DNA of 64,000 bases, taken from assembly GCF_900106015.1 (NCBI RefSeq), contig NZ_LT629797.1, positions 2,108,001-2,172,000 of the forward strand, given 5' to 3'. The position numbers were made by a program, and so were the translations under genes. How positions within the stretch are numbered: position 1 is the first letter of the stretch; each line of letters starts with the position of its first letter. Of the stretch, positions 47,328 to 56,516 are shown piece after piece. The notes under the pieces were generated by a model. The model was not told the origin of the DNA. It saw nothing but the letters and a program-made list of their open reading frames with translations, and searched no databases. Source of the stretch: Pseudomonas sihuiensis (GTDB lineage: Bacteria > Pseudomonadota > Gammaproteobacteria > Pseudomonadales > Pseudomonadaceae).

Positions 47328-47586
47328 CGAGAAAGAAAACTCCGGAGGCAGAAGAAAAAGCACCAAACAAAGGCACAAAACCGAAAATACGCACCACAAT
47401 GCAGCCAGCACATGCAGCGCGCCCTCGAAAAGTGCCGTTTGGCGGCCCCAAAATGGCGCCACCAAAGATCGACTGATCGATGCTTATTTCTTGTTAATCA
47501 AATGGTTATTCGCGAAATTGACCATCCTGAGCCGCATCGAGAAGGCCCCATCACAGGGCATTTCGCGACCTTCGCGCACCAGCAAA

Positions 47587-47604
47587 ATGCAATCGCTATA
47601 CCAA
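47587..47604 (-). promoter_or_regulatory. Candidate sigma-54 promoter for amt
   Basis: On the minus strand TTGGTATAGCGATTGCAT keeps the GG-N10-GC frame of RpoN promoters and the TTGC of the -12 element. It points at the amt gene and would give a leader of about 250 bases. Nitrogen control of amt genes through NtrC/RpoN is well known. No NtrC site was identified. The rest of 47328-47699 shows nothing else. Confidence 0.5.
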
Positions 47605-47699
47605 ACACCAAACCGGTCACTTCACGACTATTCTTGCGGAACCCTCACGCTGCAGAGCACTCGTAAACAGTACATACCCAACGCAGAGGACTGCTCACC

Positions 47700-48017
47700 A
47701 TGCCACGCAAAGCCGCTACTCCAAGCACCAAGGACGCCCTGCTGGATGAATTCCAGGCTCTGGTCAGCGACACCGAGAAGCTCCTGCAACATTCCGCCAG
47801 CCTGGCTGGTGAACAGGCCGAAGCGCTGCGCGATGACATTCGCAGCAGTCTTGACCGTGCCCGTGACACCTTGCACAAAGCCGAGTCCGGCCTGCGCGAA
47901 CAGGGCAAGATCGCCGTCGACGCCACCGAGGATTACGTGCACAAACACCCGTGGCAGGCGCTCGGCCTGTCGGCCGCTATCGGCCTGGTGCTCGGCCTGC
48001 TGATCAGCCGCCGTTGA
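47700..48017 (+). CDS. DUF883 family protein (YqjD/ElaB-like)
   Basis: A 105-residue protein with a long amphipathic helix (about 15-80), then a C-terminal membrane anchor (WQALGLSAAIGLVLGLLISRR) ending in Arg-Arg. ElaB/YqjD proteins sit in the inner membrane and can bind ribosomes in stationary phase. GAGGA precedes the ATG. First of three adjacent genes that match the yqjD-yqjE-yqjK set. Confidence 0.88.
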   Translation: MPRKAATPSTKDALLDEFQALVSDTEKLLQHSASLAGEQAEALRDDIRSSLDRARDTLHKAESGLREQGKIAVDATEDYVHKHPWQALGLSAAIGLVLGLLISRR

Positions 48018-48025
48018 CAGCGCCC

Positions 48026-48385
48026 ATGTCCAACGGCCCCTCGCCACGGCGCCTGGGAGCAGCCCTGCTGGGCCTGCTCCAGGGCCACGTGGCGCTGCTG
48101 GCGCATGAACTCGAAGACCAACGCGACCAGGCACTGCGTGCGCTGCTCCTTGGTGGTCTGTGCCTGGCCTTCGCCCTGCTCCTGCTGATAGGTCTGTCCG
48201 CTCTGCTGCTGATCGTTTACTGGGATACGCACCGCCTGGCAGTCGCCACCGGCCTGTGCCTGTTCTACGCTTTTGGCCTGCTCGGTTGCGGCGCCTGGCT
48301 GCTGACCAGTCTGCGCAACGCCGAGCCGCCGTTCAGCGCCAGCCTTGAAGAACTGCAACGTGACCGCGAGCAACTGCTGCCATGA
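48026..48385 (+). CDS. YqjE-like membrane protein (phage holin superfamily 6 type)
   Basis: A 119-residue protein with two membrane helices (LLLGGLCLAFALLLLIGLSALLLIVYW and VATGLCLFYAFGLLGCGAWLLTSL) between charged ends. It begins 8 bases after the yqjD-like stop and overlaps the next gene by 4 bp. The holin-type name reflects topology only; role in envelope stress is suspected, not shown. Confidence 0.82.
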   Translation: MSNGPSPRRLGAALLGLLQGHVALLAHELEDQRDQALRALLLGGLCLAFALLLLIGLSALLLIVYWDTHRLAVATGLCLFYAFGLLGCGAWLLTSLRNAEPPFSASLEELQRDREQLLP

Positions 48386-48699
48386 CGCCGACCCTGCCTC
48401 CAGGCGCCTCGCGCCGTGAACTTCGTAAAGCCGTGCTGCGCATGCGCCTGGAAATGCATCGCCAGGAACTGCGTCATGAAATCCTGCAGATCACTCATCC
48501 ACTGCAACAGGTACGCGAGTACGGGCAGCGGCTGCGCAAAGGCAACGCACCATTTTTGCTCACTGGCGGGGTGCTGGCTCTGGCCGGGCTGCTTGGCCGC
48601 AAACGCGGCTGGCGCCGCTGGCTGCGCCTGGCGTTGATCGTCATGCCGCTGCTGCGGCGCGCGCAACATGGTACGCGCGGGCGTTCACCTTTGGTCTAG
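48382..48699 (+). CDS. YqjK-like small protein
   Basis: A 105-residue basic protein with an N-terminal charged helix (RRELRKAVLRMRLEMHRQELRHEILQITHPLQQV) and a short hydrophobic stretch (FLLTGGVLALAGLLG). Third gene of the yqjDEK-type unit, overlapping yqjE-like by 4 bp. Function unknown. Confidence 0.75.
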   Translation: MTPTLPPGASRRELRKAVLRMRLEMHRQELRHEILQITHPLQQVREYGQRLRKGNAPFLLTGGVLALAGLLGRKRGWRRWLRLALIVMPLLRRAQHGTRGRSPLV

Positions 48700-48783
48700 A
48701 CCTGGGCTGGCCGCGATCTTGCTAGGTTGAGCCACTCTGCCACCATCTGGTGGCTCAACCGCTGAGCGCTAAGGAAATCCCAG

Positions 48784-49947
48784 GTGATCGACGGACTGCC
48801 TTTTGCCGTCTTCCAACCCTTTATCGACACCGCCACTGGCCGGATCGCGGGCGTCGAGGCCTTGGCGCGACTACGCGATGCCGAGGGCCAGGTGCGCTCG
48901 GCCGGGCCGCTGTTCGCCGACCCGAAAACACCGCCTGCAGCCCTGCGCCGCCTCGACCGACAGGTACGCGAGGATGCCCTGCAGCGCTTCCACCAGGCTC
49001 CGGCGGACTGGTTCCTGAGCCTGAACATTTCACCACGCTGGATCAGCCGCCTGCGCCCGGCACAGCCACTGCCCAGCCTGATTCAACTGCAGCGCAGCGG
49101 TATCGACCCTGCGCGCATCGTCTTCGAGATCACCGAGCTGGGCGGTGCCAGCCAGCGCTTACCCGACGTGGTGGCGCGCTACCGCGACGCCGGCGCGCGC
49201 ATCGCTATCGACGATTTCGGCGCTGGCTATTCGCAGCTCGACCGCGTGCTGGCGCTGCAACCGGACATCCTCAAGCTGGACATGCGCCTGTTCCAGGAAG
49301 CCGCTCGCGGCGGCCCTAGCGGCGAAGTGGTCAAGGCGCTGGCCCAGATGGCCGAAAAGACCGGTTGCTGGATCATCGCCGAAGGTGTGGAAACCGAAGC
49401 CGAGTTGAACTTCGCCCTGGAGTGCGGCGCCCGTTACGTCCAGGGATTCCTGTTCGCCAGGCCGGAGGAGGAACTGTTCGCCAGCGACGCCTTCGTCGGC
49501 CGTTTCGCACGTCTGCGTGACAGCTACGTACAGCAGAAACTCGCCGAGCGCGCGCGCCTGGTCAGCCTGCGCCAGCAACTGGCCGAATTGATGTCCGAAC
49601 TCCGCTTCTGGGCCGAAAGCGGCGCCCCGGCAACGAGCCTTAACGCGCCGGACAACTATCCCTGGCTGTTGCGCATCTATCAGTGCGACCGCCACGGCAC
49701 CCAGCTCACACCCAACCTGCAGTGGCGCCAGAACATCTGGCAGGCCGATGACCGCTACCTTGGGCATAACTGGTCATGGCGCCCCTACTTCTATCAACTG
49801 CTGGCCGAAGGCTGGGAAGAGCGGCGCCTGACGCTCTCCACCACCTACCGCGACGCCACCACCAACCAGTACTGCCTGACCGCCGGGCAGTTCATCGACA
49901 ATGGTCGTCGCCTGCTGCTGGTGGACATCGACGCCGCCGGTTTCTGA
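48784..49947 (+). CDS. EAL-domain c-di-GMP phosphodiesterase with YkuI_C-like sensor
   Basis: A 387-residue cytoplasmic protein. The EAL domain (1-245) keeps the catalytic set: EALARL (Glu25), LNIS, EITE, DDFGAGYS, KLDM and EGVET, so c-di-GMP hydrolysis to pGpG is expected. The C-terminal region (about 270-387; PWLLRIYQCDRHGTQLTPN, WSWRPYFYQLLAEG, LTLSTTYRDATTNQYCLTAG) resembles the PAS-like YkuI_C domain, which binds a small ligand. Start codon GTG with AAGGA upstream. Single gene. Confidence 0.88.
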   Translation: MIDGLPFAVFQPFIDTATGRIAGVEALARLRDAEGQVRSAGPLFADPKTPPAALRRLDRQVREDALQRFHQAPADWFLSLNISPRWISRLRPAQPLPSLIQLQRSGIDPARIVFEITELGGASQRLPDVVARYRDAGARIAIDDFGAGYSQLDRVLALQPDILKLDMRLFQEAARGGPSGEVVKALAQMAEKTGCWIIAEGVETEAELNFALECGARYVQGFLFARPEEELFASDAFVGRFARLRDSYVQQKLAERARLVSLRQQLAELMSELRFWAESGAPATSLNAPDNYPWLLRIYQCDRHGTQLTPNLQWRQNIWQADDRYLGHNWSWRPYFYQLLAEGWEERRLTLSTTYRDATTNQYCLTAGQFIDNGRRLLLVDIDAAGF

Positions 49948-50102
49948 GTACGCAGCTAGGCTTAGCAACAGGCTATTGGACTTCTCTCGGTACAGTCGAA
50001 CAAGGCGCGCCTCGAGCCAGGCGCTTCTCGGATACATCCGTGCCCACAGAAGCCTCGCGCCGAACGGCTGAATGATCTGCCCCAGTCTTCGAGGCTGCGC
50101 TT

Positions 50103-51005
50103 ATGCTCTGGCTAGCCCTGCGCCTGTTCATCCCGCTGCTGCTCAGCGCCAGTGTGCTGGCCGCCGCATCCCCGACCTACCACGACGACATCGCTCCGCT
50201 ACTGGCCAACCGCTGCCTGGTTTGCCACAGCGGCGCGCAGGCCCCGCTGGGCCTGCGCCTGGACAGCCTGGAGAATCTGTTGCGCGGCAGCCAGCGCGGG
50301 CCGGTGGTCCACGCTGGCGATGCTGCCGGCAGCGAGTTGCTGCGTCGCCTGACGGGCAGCAGCCAACTGCGTATGCCGCTGAGCGGCCCACCCTTTCTCG
50401 AAGCCGCCGAGATCGCCATGGTAGAACGCTGGATAAATGCCGGCCTACCAGCAGGCCGCGAAAGCGCAACCCAGCCTACCGCCGCCGTCTCAAGCCTCAA
50501 CGGGGTGGTCGACTACCGCCACGTCGAAGCCATCTTGCTGCGCCGCTGCGCTACCTGCCATTCCGCCAGCGGCCTGATGGGTCCGGCTCCCGAGGGTTAT
50601 CTGCTGTCGAGTTACGCCGCGACCCTGGCCAGCGGCGAACGCGCCCGCGTGGTGCCCGGCAACCCTGCAGCCAGCGAGCTGGTGCGGCGCATTCGTGGCC
50701 AGGCGCGCCCCCGCATGCCGTACGACGGTCCGCCCTATCTCACGGATGCGGAAATCGACCTGATCGTGGCCTGGATCGAACAAGGCGCACGCGATGCTGC
50801 CGGACAACCAGCCCCCGTGCCGGTGGGCGCCCGAGTACGTCTGCATGGCCGCCTAGATGATGCCGGCAGGCTGGACGGTCTGGCGCTACTGATCGACGCA
50901 CGCACACGCCTGGATGATGCGCCGCATCCCGGCGCCTACGTGCAGGTACGCGGCCGCCTCGATGCCAGCGGCCGCGTGCAGGTAGAACGTCTACGCCTGC
51001 GCTAA
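50103..51005 (+). CDS. Exported dihaem-type cytochrome c domain protein
   Basis: A 300-residue exported protein (signal peptide to about residue 21). Two CxxCH sites occur in repeated units: CLVCH (38-42) and CATCH (149-153), each followed by a RMP motif (RMPLSGPPF, RMPYDGPPY) that could supply the axial Met. The unit looks like planctomycete-type cytochrome domains. The last 80 residues are a beta-rich domain (VGARVRLHGRLDDAGRLDG) resembling DUF5666. It is convergent with the SCO gene, overlapping by 15 bases. Electron transfer with the nearby multicopper oxidase is a guess. Confidence 0.78.
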   Translation: MLWLALRLFIPLLLSASVLAAASPTYHDDIAPLLANRCLVCHSGAQAPLGLRLDSLENLLRGSQRGPVVHAGDAAGSELLRRLTGSSQLRMPLSGPPFLEAAEIAMVERWINAGLPAGRESATQPTAAVSSLNGVVDYRHVEAILLRRCATCHSASGLMGPAPEGYLLSSYAATLASGERARVVPGNPAASELVRRIRGQARPRMPYDGPPYLTDAEIDLIVAWIEQGARDAAGQPAPVPVGARVRLHGRLDDAGRLDGLALLIDARTRLDDAPHPGAYVQVRGRLDASGRVQVERLRLR

Positions 51006-51653
51006 CTGCTCGGCAGGCGCCTCACTCGGGCGATAGGCGGTGTGCACCACCTTGCTATCGACATGATTGATGGTAGACAGGATCTGCGCGGCATCGGTCA
51101 GCGACGGCGCCATCGTCCAGCGATCCAGTGCAGCGTTGCCGATGCGCAGCATGCCGGTATGGCTCAGATCGTTGAGGTCCACCACCGGGTCGACGTCGTA
51201 GAAACCCAGGGCGCGGCGCAGTTGTTCGATATCGGCGCGCGCGCCGGTGAGAAACTGCCAGCCGGGACCGATATGGTGGCGCTCGACGTACTCGCGCAAA
51301 CGCTCGGGGCTGTCCAGCTCCGGCTGCAGCGTCAGCGAATACAGGTGCACATCGCGCCCGGCGCGCTCGCCGAGCATCTCCTGCACCAGACGCAGGTTGG
51401 CAGTGGTAGCCGGACAACTGTTGCTGCACTGGGCATACATCATGTTGATCGCCACCACCTTGCCACGCACCAGGTCGTCATAGAAGCGCACTTCACGACC
51501 CTCGTGGGTCAGCAGCGGGACATTGGGAAAACGTGCACCGCCCACCCCGGCCAGCGGCGCAGCCGGTTGCTGCAGGCTGCTGCCCGAGCGCCAGGCGGCC
51601 CAGCCGAACGCAGCGACGCCCAGCCCTGCCAGTACCTTTCTTCGCGTATTCAT
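50991..51653 (-). CDS. SCO1/SenC-family copper chaperone-like protein
   Basis: A 220-residue thioredoxin-fold protein. It starts with NTRRKVLAGLGVAAFGW, a twin-Arg-like signal or anchor. The SCO copper site is complete: CSNSC (Cys76, Cys80) and His165 in LSHTGML. SCO proteins insert copper into the CuA site of cytochrome oxidase or act as thiol reductases. Its start is 19 bases after the multicopper oxidase stop, so here it may load copper into that oxidase. Confidence 0.87.
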   Translation of the reverse strand: MNTRRKVLAGLGVAAFGWAAWRSGSSLQQPAAPLAGVGGARFPNVPLLTHEGREVRFYDDLVRGKVVAINMMYAQCSNSCPATTANLRLVQEMLGERAGRDVHLYSLTLQPELDSPERLREYVERHHIGPGWQFLTGARADIEQLRRALGFYDVDPVVDLNDLSHTGMLRIGNAALDRWTMAPSLTDAAQILSTINHVDSKVVHTAYRPSEAPAEQLAQA

Positions 51654-51671
51654 GGCAAACCTCCGGCTGGC

Positions 51672-53477
51672 TCAGACGATGTCAAAACGCAGCATCATGG
51701 CGTGGTCTTCGTGGATCAGGTTGTGGCAGTGCATCACGTACTTGCCCTTGTAGTCGCGAAAACGCATCAGCACGCGAAGGACAGTACGATCAGTGATATT
51801 GAATACGTCCTTGCGTCCCTTCTCATGCGCAGCAATCGCCACATTCCTGCCATCGGTGGTCTTGCTCAGCAGACGGCCCTCCTCGAAATGGATATGAACG
51901 GGGTGATCCCAGCCGTCATCGACGCTGTACAGCTCCCAGATCTCCATGGCCCCCATGGGCACCAGGGCGCGCGGAGTATTGAGATTGATGAACTGACCGT
52001 TGATTGCCCACATGTTCTGTCGGCGCTCGAAGAGGAACTTGCGCACCGGCAGCGCCGCCAGCTGGGCGGTCGTCGGCAGCGGCGGCAGCGGCCGCAGATT
52101 GGCCGGCACCTGGCTCAGGTCCTGCTCCGGCGGCTCGCGGTCGACCACTATCTTCAGCACCCATTCGCCGGGTGCCACCACCTGATAGGGGCGACGGGTG
52201 TCCTCAGGGCGATGGGTCAGGCGGTTGGCCAGATACAGCTCGGTGCCCACCGGGTAGCGCGAAAAATCCACCACGATATCGGCCCGCTCGGCCACACCCA
52301 GGCGCACGTTGGTCTGATTGAGCAGCGGTTTGTCCAGCAGGTTGCCGTCGTTGGCGATGTAGGTGAAGGGCTGGATCACGTTGTTCGGCCGCACCAGGTA
52401 GAACTGGTAGAAGCGGCTCGGCCCACCGTTAAGCAGACGCAGGCGGTACTTGCGCCGAGCCACCCGAAGCACCGGCTGGATTTTGCCGTTGACTATGGTC
52501 TTGTCGCCGAGGATGCCCTCGGGGCTGACCTGGTCGTAGTAAAGGATGCCGTTGGGGTCGAAACGCCGGTCGCAGAAGCTCAGCGGGTAATCATAGGGGT
52601 GACTGGGCAGACGCAGGGCAGCCGGGTTGGGGTCCTTCTCATTGCCTGAGTCGAGATGATCGAACAGCAGGAAGAAACCCATCAGCCCGCGGACGATGTT
52701 GGGCGCGGTGAAGTCCAGGGTGTGGTCATGGTAGAACAGGGTGCCAAGAGCTTCGCGGTAGTCGCCGATGCCGTTCTGCAGCTCGTCGTAGCCAGCGTAG
52801 ATATTGGAGTAAAGGTGGTCCTTGAAACCGCCTGGCGCGGTCAGGCTGGGCCCGGCCTTGGTGGGGCTGTAGTAGTCGCCGGGAAAGCCATCACTCTCCG
52901 ACCCGACGTGAGCGTTGTGCAGGTGGGTACTGATCTCTGGCGTACCAAAACCGGTGTGGTTGGCCGGCAGGTCATTGTAGATGCGGCAGATCATCGGATG
53001 GCCGTAGTGCGAGTGCACCACCGGACTGAGCACGGACAGATCCGCAACGGCGGCCTGGAAGGTCCATACCGGTTGTGGTGGATAGGCTGGGTTGAACACC
53101 CAACCCTCGCGCTGCGCCGCATGCAACTCGTAGTGCTCGGCCTGCGGGCCGAACTCGGCCCAGCGCTGATGCGCCGGCCGCCCGGCCTCGCCGGCGGCGG
53201 TGTTGGCCAGCTCGGTAGGCGGCGGATTGAGCGTGCTGCCGTAAAGCAGCGCCGGCTCATTGGGCAGAAATTCCTGCCAGGCAATGGTTGGCGGGCTAGG
53301 CGGTACAACTGCCTCGCTGCGACTGGGCGCCAGGATCAGCGGCGCCGCGGCCAGCGCAGCACTACCTTGAAGAAAACTGCGTCGTGATAGCTGCCCAGGC
53401 GGCGCAAGCTCTCCATCAGCGGGGCACACAGTGCCCTGTGCCTCGTTCGGGCCCGAACTGGGTGATAAAGGTTTCAT
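51672..53477 (-). CDS. Multicopper oxidase (CotA-like)
   Basis: A 601-residue Tat-exported oxidase (SRRSFLQG at about 31-38). All four copper-binding segments are present: HLHNAH (about 185-190), HDH (about 250-252), HPVHIHF and HCHNLIHEDHAMM near the C-terminus. It is closest in pattern to CotA/bilirubin-oxidase-like laccases. Substrate unknown; phenols, Cu(I) or Mn(II) are all possible. GGGGAG precedes the ATG at 53477. It is followed by a SCO gene in the same operon. Confidence 0.9.
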   Translation of the reverse strand: MKPLSPSSGPNEAQGTVCPADGELAPPGQLSRRSFLQGSAALAAAPLILAPSRSEAVVPPSPPTIAWQEFLPNEPALLYGSTLNPPPTELANTAAGEAGRPAHQRWAEFGPQAEHYELHAAQREGWVFNPAYPPQPVWTFQAAVADLSVLSPVVHSHYGHPMICRIYNDLPANHTGFGTPEISTHLHNAHVGSESDGFPGDYYSPTKAGPSLTAPGGFKDHLYSNIYAGYDELQNGIGDYREALGTLFYHDHTLDFTAPNIVRGLMGFFLLFDHLDSGNEKDPNPAALRLPSHPYDYPLSFCDRRFDPNGILYYDQVSPEGILGDKTIVNGKIQPVLRVARRKYRLRLLNGGPSRFYQFYLVRPNNVIQPFTYIANDGNLLDKPLLNQTNVRLGVAERADIVVDFSRYPVGTELYLANRLTHRPEDTRRPYQVVAPGEWVLKIVVDREPPEQDLSQVPANLRPLPPLPTTAQLAALPVRKFLFERRQNMWAINGQFINLNTPRALVPMGAMEIWELYSVDDGWDHPVHIHFEEGRLLSKTTDGRNVAIAAHEKGRKDVFNITDRTVLRVLMRFRDYKGKYVMHCHNLIHEDHAMMLRFDIV

Positions 53478-54037
53478 ACTGCATCTCCCCGACGCCCGAC
53501 TGTCGATCCTGCGTGTACGCGTTAAGCCGCACACGGGCGATATACGCACGTCGTCTGAAAAACGGTCGACTCGACTGAGGCCTCCAGGCCGAGACAACTA
53601 CCAACGACCAGACAGCCCATAGGGGCAGCACGCCAGAGCGAGTCGACTCGGCTCCAGCAAGGTCGGTGCACGGGAAATAGGCAGATGAACAATGAAGGCG
53701 TGGCAACTGCGCCTCGCTGATACGGGGTGCATGGTCCGGCACAACGGCAAGCTGTCCATGACGTTCTCCCTAGCAACCTCTACTACCGGTATGCGGAGCC
53801 CTCTCCTTCACCACACACCGTCAAATAACAAGCAACCACAGATGTCACTTAAGCTCGCCAATCACAAAAAGTCAAATACACGTCACTTTATATAAATGAC
53901 TCCAATATGCTCGATAAGTATATGCATAAAAGCCAATTTATTGACCAACCCATTATTCATCATCCTTGCCTCGGGTTGCGCAGCGCTGCGCGAACGCCGA
54001 AGCTAGGAGACTTGGATCAACTTGGCGAGGATCGGCC

Positions 54038-55369
54038 TTGGATTGGCACACCCTGCTCACCCGCGAACGTCTCGGTAAACCTGCGCCCAGCTCTGCAGAG
54101 CTGGGACGCAGTCCCTTCCACAAGGATCATGACCGCATCATCTTCTCCGGTGCCTTCCGCCGCCTGGGACGCAAGACCCAGGTGCACCCGGTGTCGAGCA
54201 ACGACCATATTCACACCCGCCTGACCCACTCCCTGGAAGTCAGCTGCGTCGGCCGTTCGCTGGCCATGCGCGTTGGCGAGATGTTGCGTGACGACCTGCC
54301 CCACTGGTGCACGCCGAGCGACCTGGGCATGGTGGTGCAGTCCGCCTGCCTGGCCCATGACATAGGCAACCCGCCGTTCGGCCACTCCGGCGAAGACGCC
54401 ATTCGCCACTGGTTTCAGCAAGCCGCCGGACGCGGCTGGCTGGATGCGATGAGCGATGCCGAACGCGGCGATTTTCTCAATTTCGAAGGTAACGCCCAGG
54501 GTTTTCGCGTGCTCACCCAGCTGGAGTACCACCAGTTCGACGGCGGCACACGGCTGACCTACGCCACCCTCGGCACCTACCTCAAGTACCCCTGGACGGC
54601 CCGCCACGCGGACGCACAGGGCTACAAGAAACACAAGTTCGGCTGCTACCAGAGCGAGCTGCCACTGCTCGAACAGATCGCCGCCAAGCTCGAACTGCCG
54701 CAACTGGAAACGCAGCGCTGGGCGCGTCACCCGCTGGTCTATCTGATGGAAGCGGCGGACGACATCTGCTACGGCCTGATCGACCTGGAAGACGGCGTGG
54801 AAATGGAGCTGCTCGACTACACCGAAGTCGAGGCGCTGCTGCTCGATCTGGTAGGCGATGACCTGCCGGAGACCTATCGCCAGCTCGGCCCCAAGGACTC
54901 GCGCCGGCGCAAACTGGCGATCCTGCGCGGCAAGGCCATCGAACACCTGACCAACGCGGCTGCCAGTGCCTTCGTCGAACAGCAGCAGGCCCTGCTGGAC
55001 GGCGGCCTGCAGGGCGATCTGGTCGAACACATGCATGGCGCCGCCAAGCACTGTGTGCAGAGCGCAAAGTCACTGGCGCGCGAGAAGATCTTCCACGACA
55101 AGCGCAAGACGTTGCATGAGATCGGCGCCTATACCACGCTGGAAATCCTCCTCAACGCCTTCTGCGGTGCGGCACTGGAGCTGCACAGTGGGCGTGCGCT
55201 GTCGTTCAAGCACCGGCGTATTCTCGATCTGCTCAGCTACTACGCGCCTGAACCGGGTTGGCCCCTGTATCGCTCGTTCATGCGGGTGATCGACTTCATC
55301 GCTGGCATGACGGACAGCTACGCTACGGAAATGGCGAGGGAAATGACGGGCCGTTCGAGCCCGCTCTGA
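54038..55369 (+). CDS. dgt: dGTPase-like dNTP triphosphohydrolase
   Basis: A 443-residue HD-domain enzyme that removes triphosphate from dNTPs. Metal motifs are RLTHSLEVS and [17 protein letters not shown], as in Dgt proteins. No ATG exists near the expected start; TTG at 54038 (reading [15 protein letters not shown]) has GAGGAT 7 bases upstream and is chosen. Another TTG at 53966 would add 24 poorly conserved residues. The 560-base region before it contains no gene; 53800-53960 is strikingly AT-rich and CGAGTCGACTCG at 53639-53650 is a perfect palindrome. Confidence 0.9.
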   Translation: MDWHTLLTRERLGKPAPSSAELGRSPFHKDHDRIIFSGAFRRLGRKTQVHPVSSNDHIHTRLTHSLEVSCVGRSLAMRVGEMLRDDLPHWCTPSDLGMVVQSACLAHDIGNPPFGHSGEDAIRHWFQQAAGRGWLDAMSDAERGDFLNFEGNAQGFRVLTQLEYHQFDGGTRLTYATLGTYLKYPWTARHADAQGYKKHKFGCYQSELPLLEQIAAKLELPQLETQRWARHPLVYLMEAADDICYGLIDLEDGVEMELLDYTEVEALLLDLVGDDLPETYRQLGPKDSRRRKLAILRGKAIEHLTNAAASAFVEQQQALLDGGLQGDLVEHMHGAAKHCVQSAKSLAREKIFHDKRKTLHEIGAYTTLEILLNAFCGAALELHSGRALSFKHRRILDLLSYYAPEPGWPLYRSFMRVIDFIAGMTDSYATEMAREMTGRSSPL

Positions 55370-55381
55370 CGAAAAGAGCGC

Positions 55382-56446
55382 ATGAAGAACCTGATTCGCA
55401 ACAGTTTCACCTGGCATGCCGGCCCGCCGGCCTGGGGGCCGGCCGTGGTCGCTGGGCTGGGCTGCGCTTTGCCGCTGGTGCTCGGCCTGTTCACCGCTCA
55501 CAGTGGTTTTCTCTGGGCATCGGCCGGTGCCTTTCAGGCCGCACAGGCGAACCCGCTGCACCGCTTCGGCATGCTGCGCATGCTGCTGCTCACCGGCCTC
55601 GGTGCCTGCAGCGCCGGCCTGGGTTTCTGGGCCGCCAGCCACCCGCTGATCAGCCTGGGCATTTTCGCTGCTTTCGGCCTGCTGCTGGCCTGGCTGCAAC
55701 GCTTCGGCAGCGAAGCCGGCAAGCTGGGTATCGGTCTGTGCATCTGCCTGTGCCTCGGCCAGGGACAATTCGGCATCGGCAACCTGCACAACCCTTATGC
55801 GGTGGCCATGCTGTTCATACTCGGCGGGCTCTGGGTGATGCTGCTGGCCTTCGGCCTGCGCGGCCTGCACGGCCTGCGCATGTGGCCGTACATGCCGCGC
55901 TTCCTGGCCATTCTCAAGGTACTCAAGCGCCACGCGCAGCGCCTGCCTCGCCAGCAATGGCGTCTGCATGCGCTGGCCTGCATGCTGGCGTTTGCCGCGT
56001 CAGGGCTGATCGTCAATCTGGCCGGCCTGTCGCGCGGTTACTGGCTGACGCTGACCGTCATCACCACGCTACAGCTGGAATTCCAGGGCAGCCTGGTGCG
56101 AGCGCTGCAGGCGAGCCTGGCCAGCCTCGCTGCCGCCGGCCTGCTAATCGTCTTCGGTCACAGCCTGCAAAGCCCCCCGACGATGGTCATGACCTTGCTG
56201 GTGCTGGTGATTCTCAGCCGCGCGCTGCAGGCCAATCACTACGGCTTGTTCGTGCTGCAGACCAGCCTGTGCTTTGTGCTCCTGGCCGAGAGCCTTGCTC
56301 AGGACTGGCACCTGGCGGAGGTGCGCCTGCTCAACGCGCTGATCGGCGTGGCCTTGAGCCTGACCGTGGCGCTTCTGGTCCATGGCCTGCGCCTGCAACT
56401 GAACAAACCGAGCAAAGCCGCGGACAATTCTCGGCAGCCTTTATAA
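55382..56446 (+). CDS. FUSC-family inner-membrane protein
   Basis: A 354-residue protein with two blocks of membrane helices (about 20-160 and 200-345), the layout of fusaric-acid-resistance/aromatic-exporter-like (FUSC) proteins. The second block (LAGLSRGYWLTLTVITTLQ) matches the repeated FUSC motif. Substrate unknown. It begins 12 bases after dgt, probably the same transcript. Confidence 0.8.
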   Translation: MKNLIRNSFTWHAGPPAWGPAVVAGLGCALPLVLGLFTAHSGFLWASAGAFQAAQANPLHRFGMLRMLLLTGLGACSAGLGFWAASHPLISLGIFAAFGLLLAWLQRFGSEAGKLGIGLCICLCLGQGQFGIGNLHNPYAVAMLFILGGLWVMLLAFGLRGLHGLRMWPYMPRFLAILKVLKRHAQRLPRQQWRLHALACMLAFAASGLIVNLAGLSRGYWLTLTVITTLQLEFQGSLVRALQASLASLAAAGLLIVFGHSLQSPPTMVMTLLVLVILSRALQANHYGLFVLQTSLCFVLLAESLAQDWHLAEVRLLNALIGVALSLTVALLVHGLRLQLNKPSKAADNSRQPL

Positions 56447-56516
56447 CGTTTCGGCAGATTCGCCCACTCTTCACTATGCTGTGGAAGCCTGCAGCGCCCG
56501 CAAGGAGTGAAGTGCG

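Noticed and set aside
47125..48003. 292-residue plus-strand frame from inside the amt gene to the yqjD-like gene
   Set aside because: It is antisense to amt at one end and out of frame with the yqjD-like gene at the other.
53692..53895. 67-residue frame before dgt
   Set aside because: No ribosome site, no recognised pattern and unusual composition; likely chance in an AT-rich gap.
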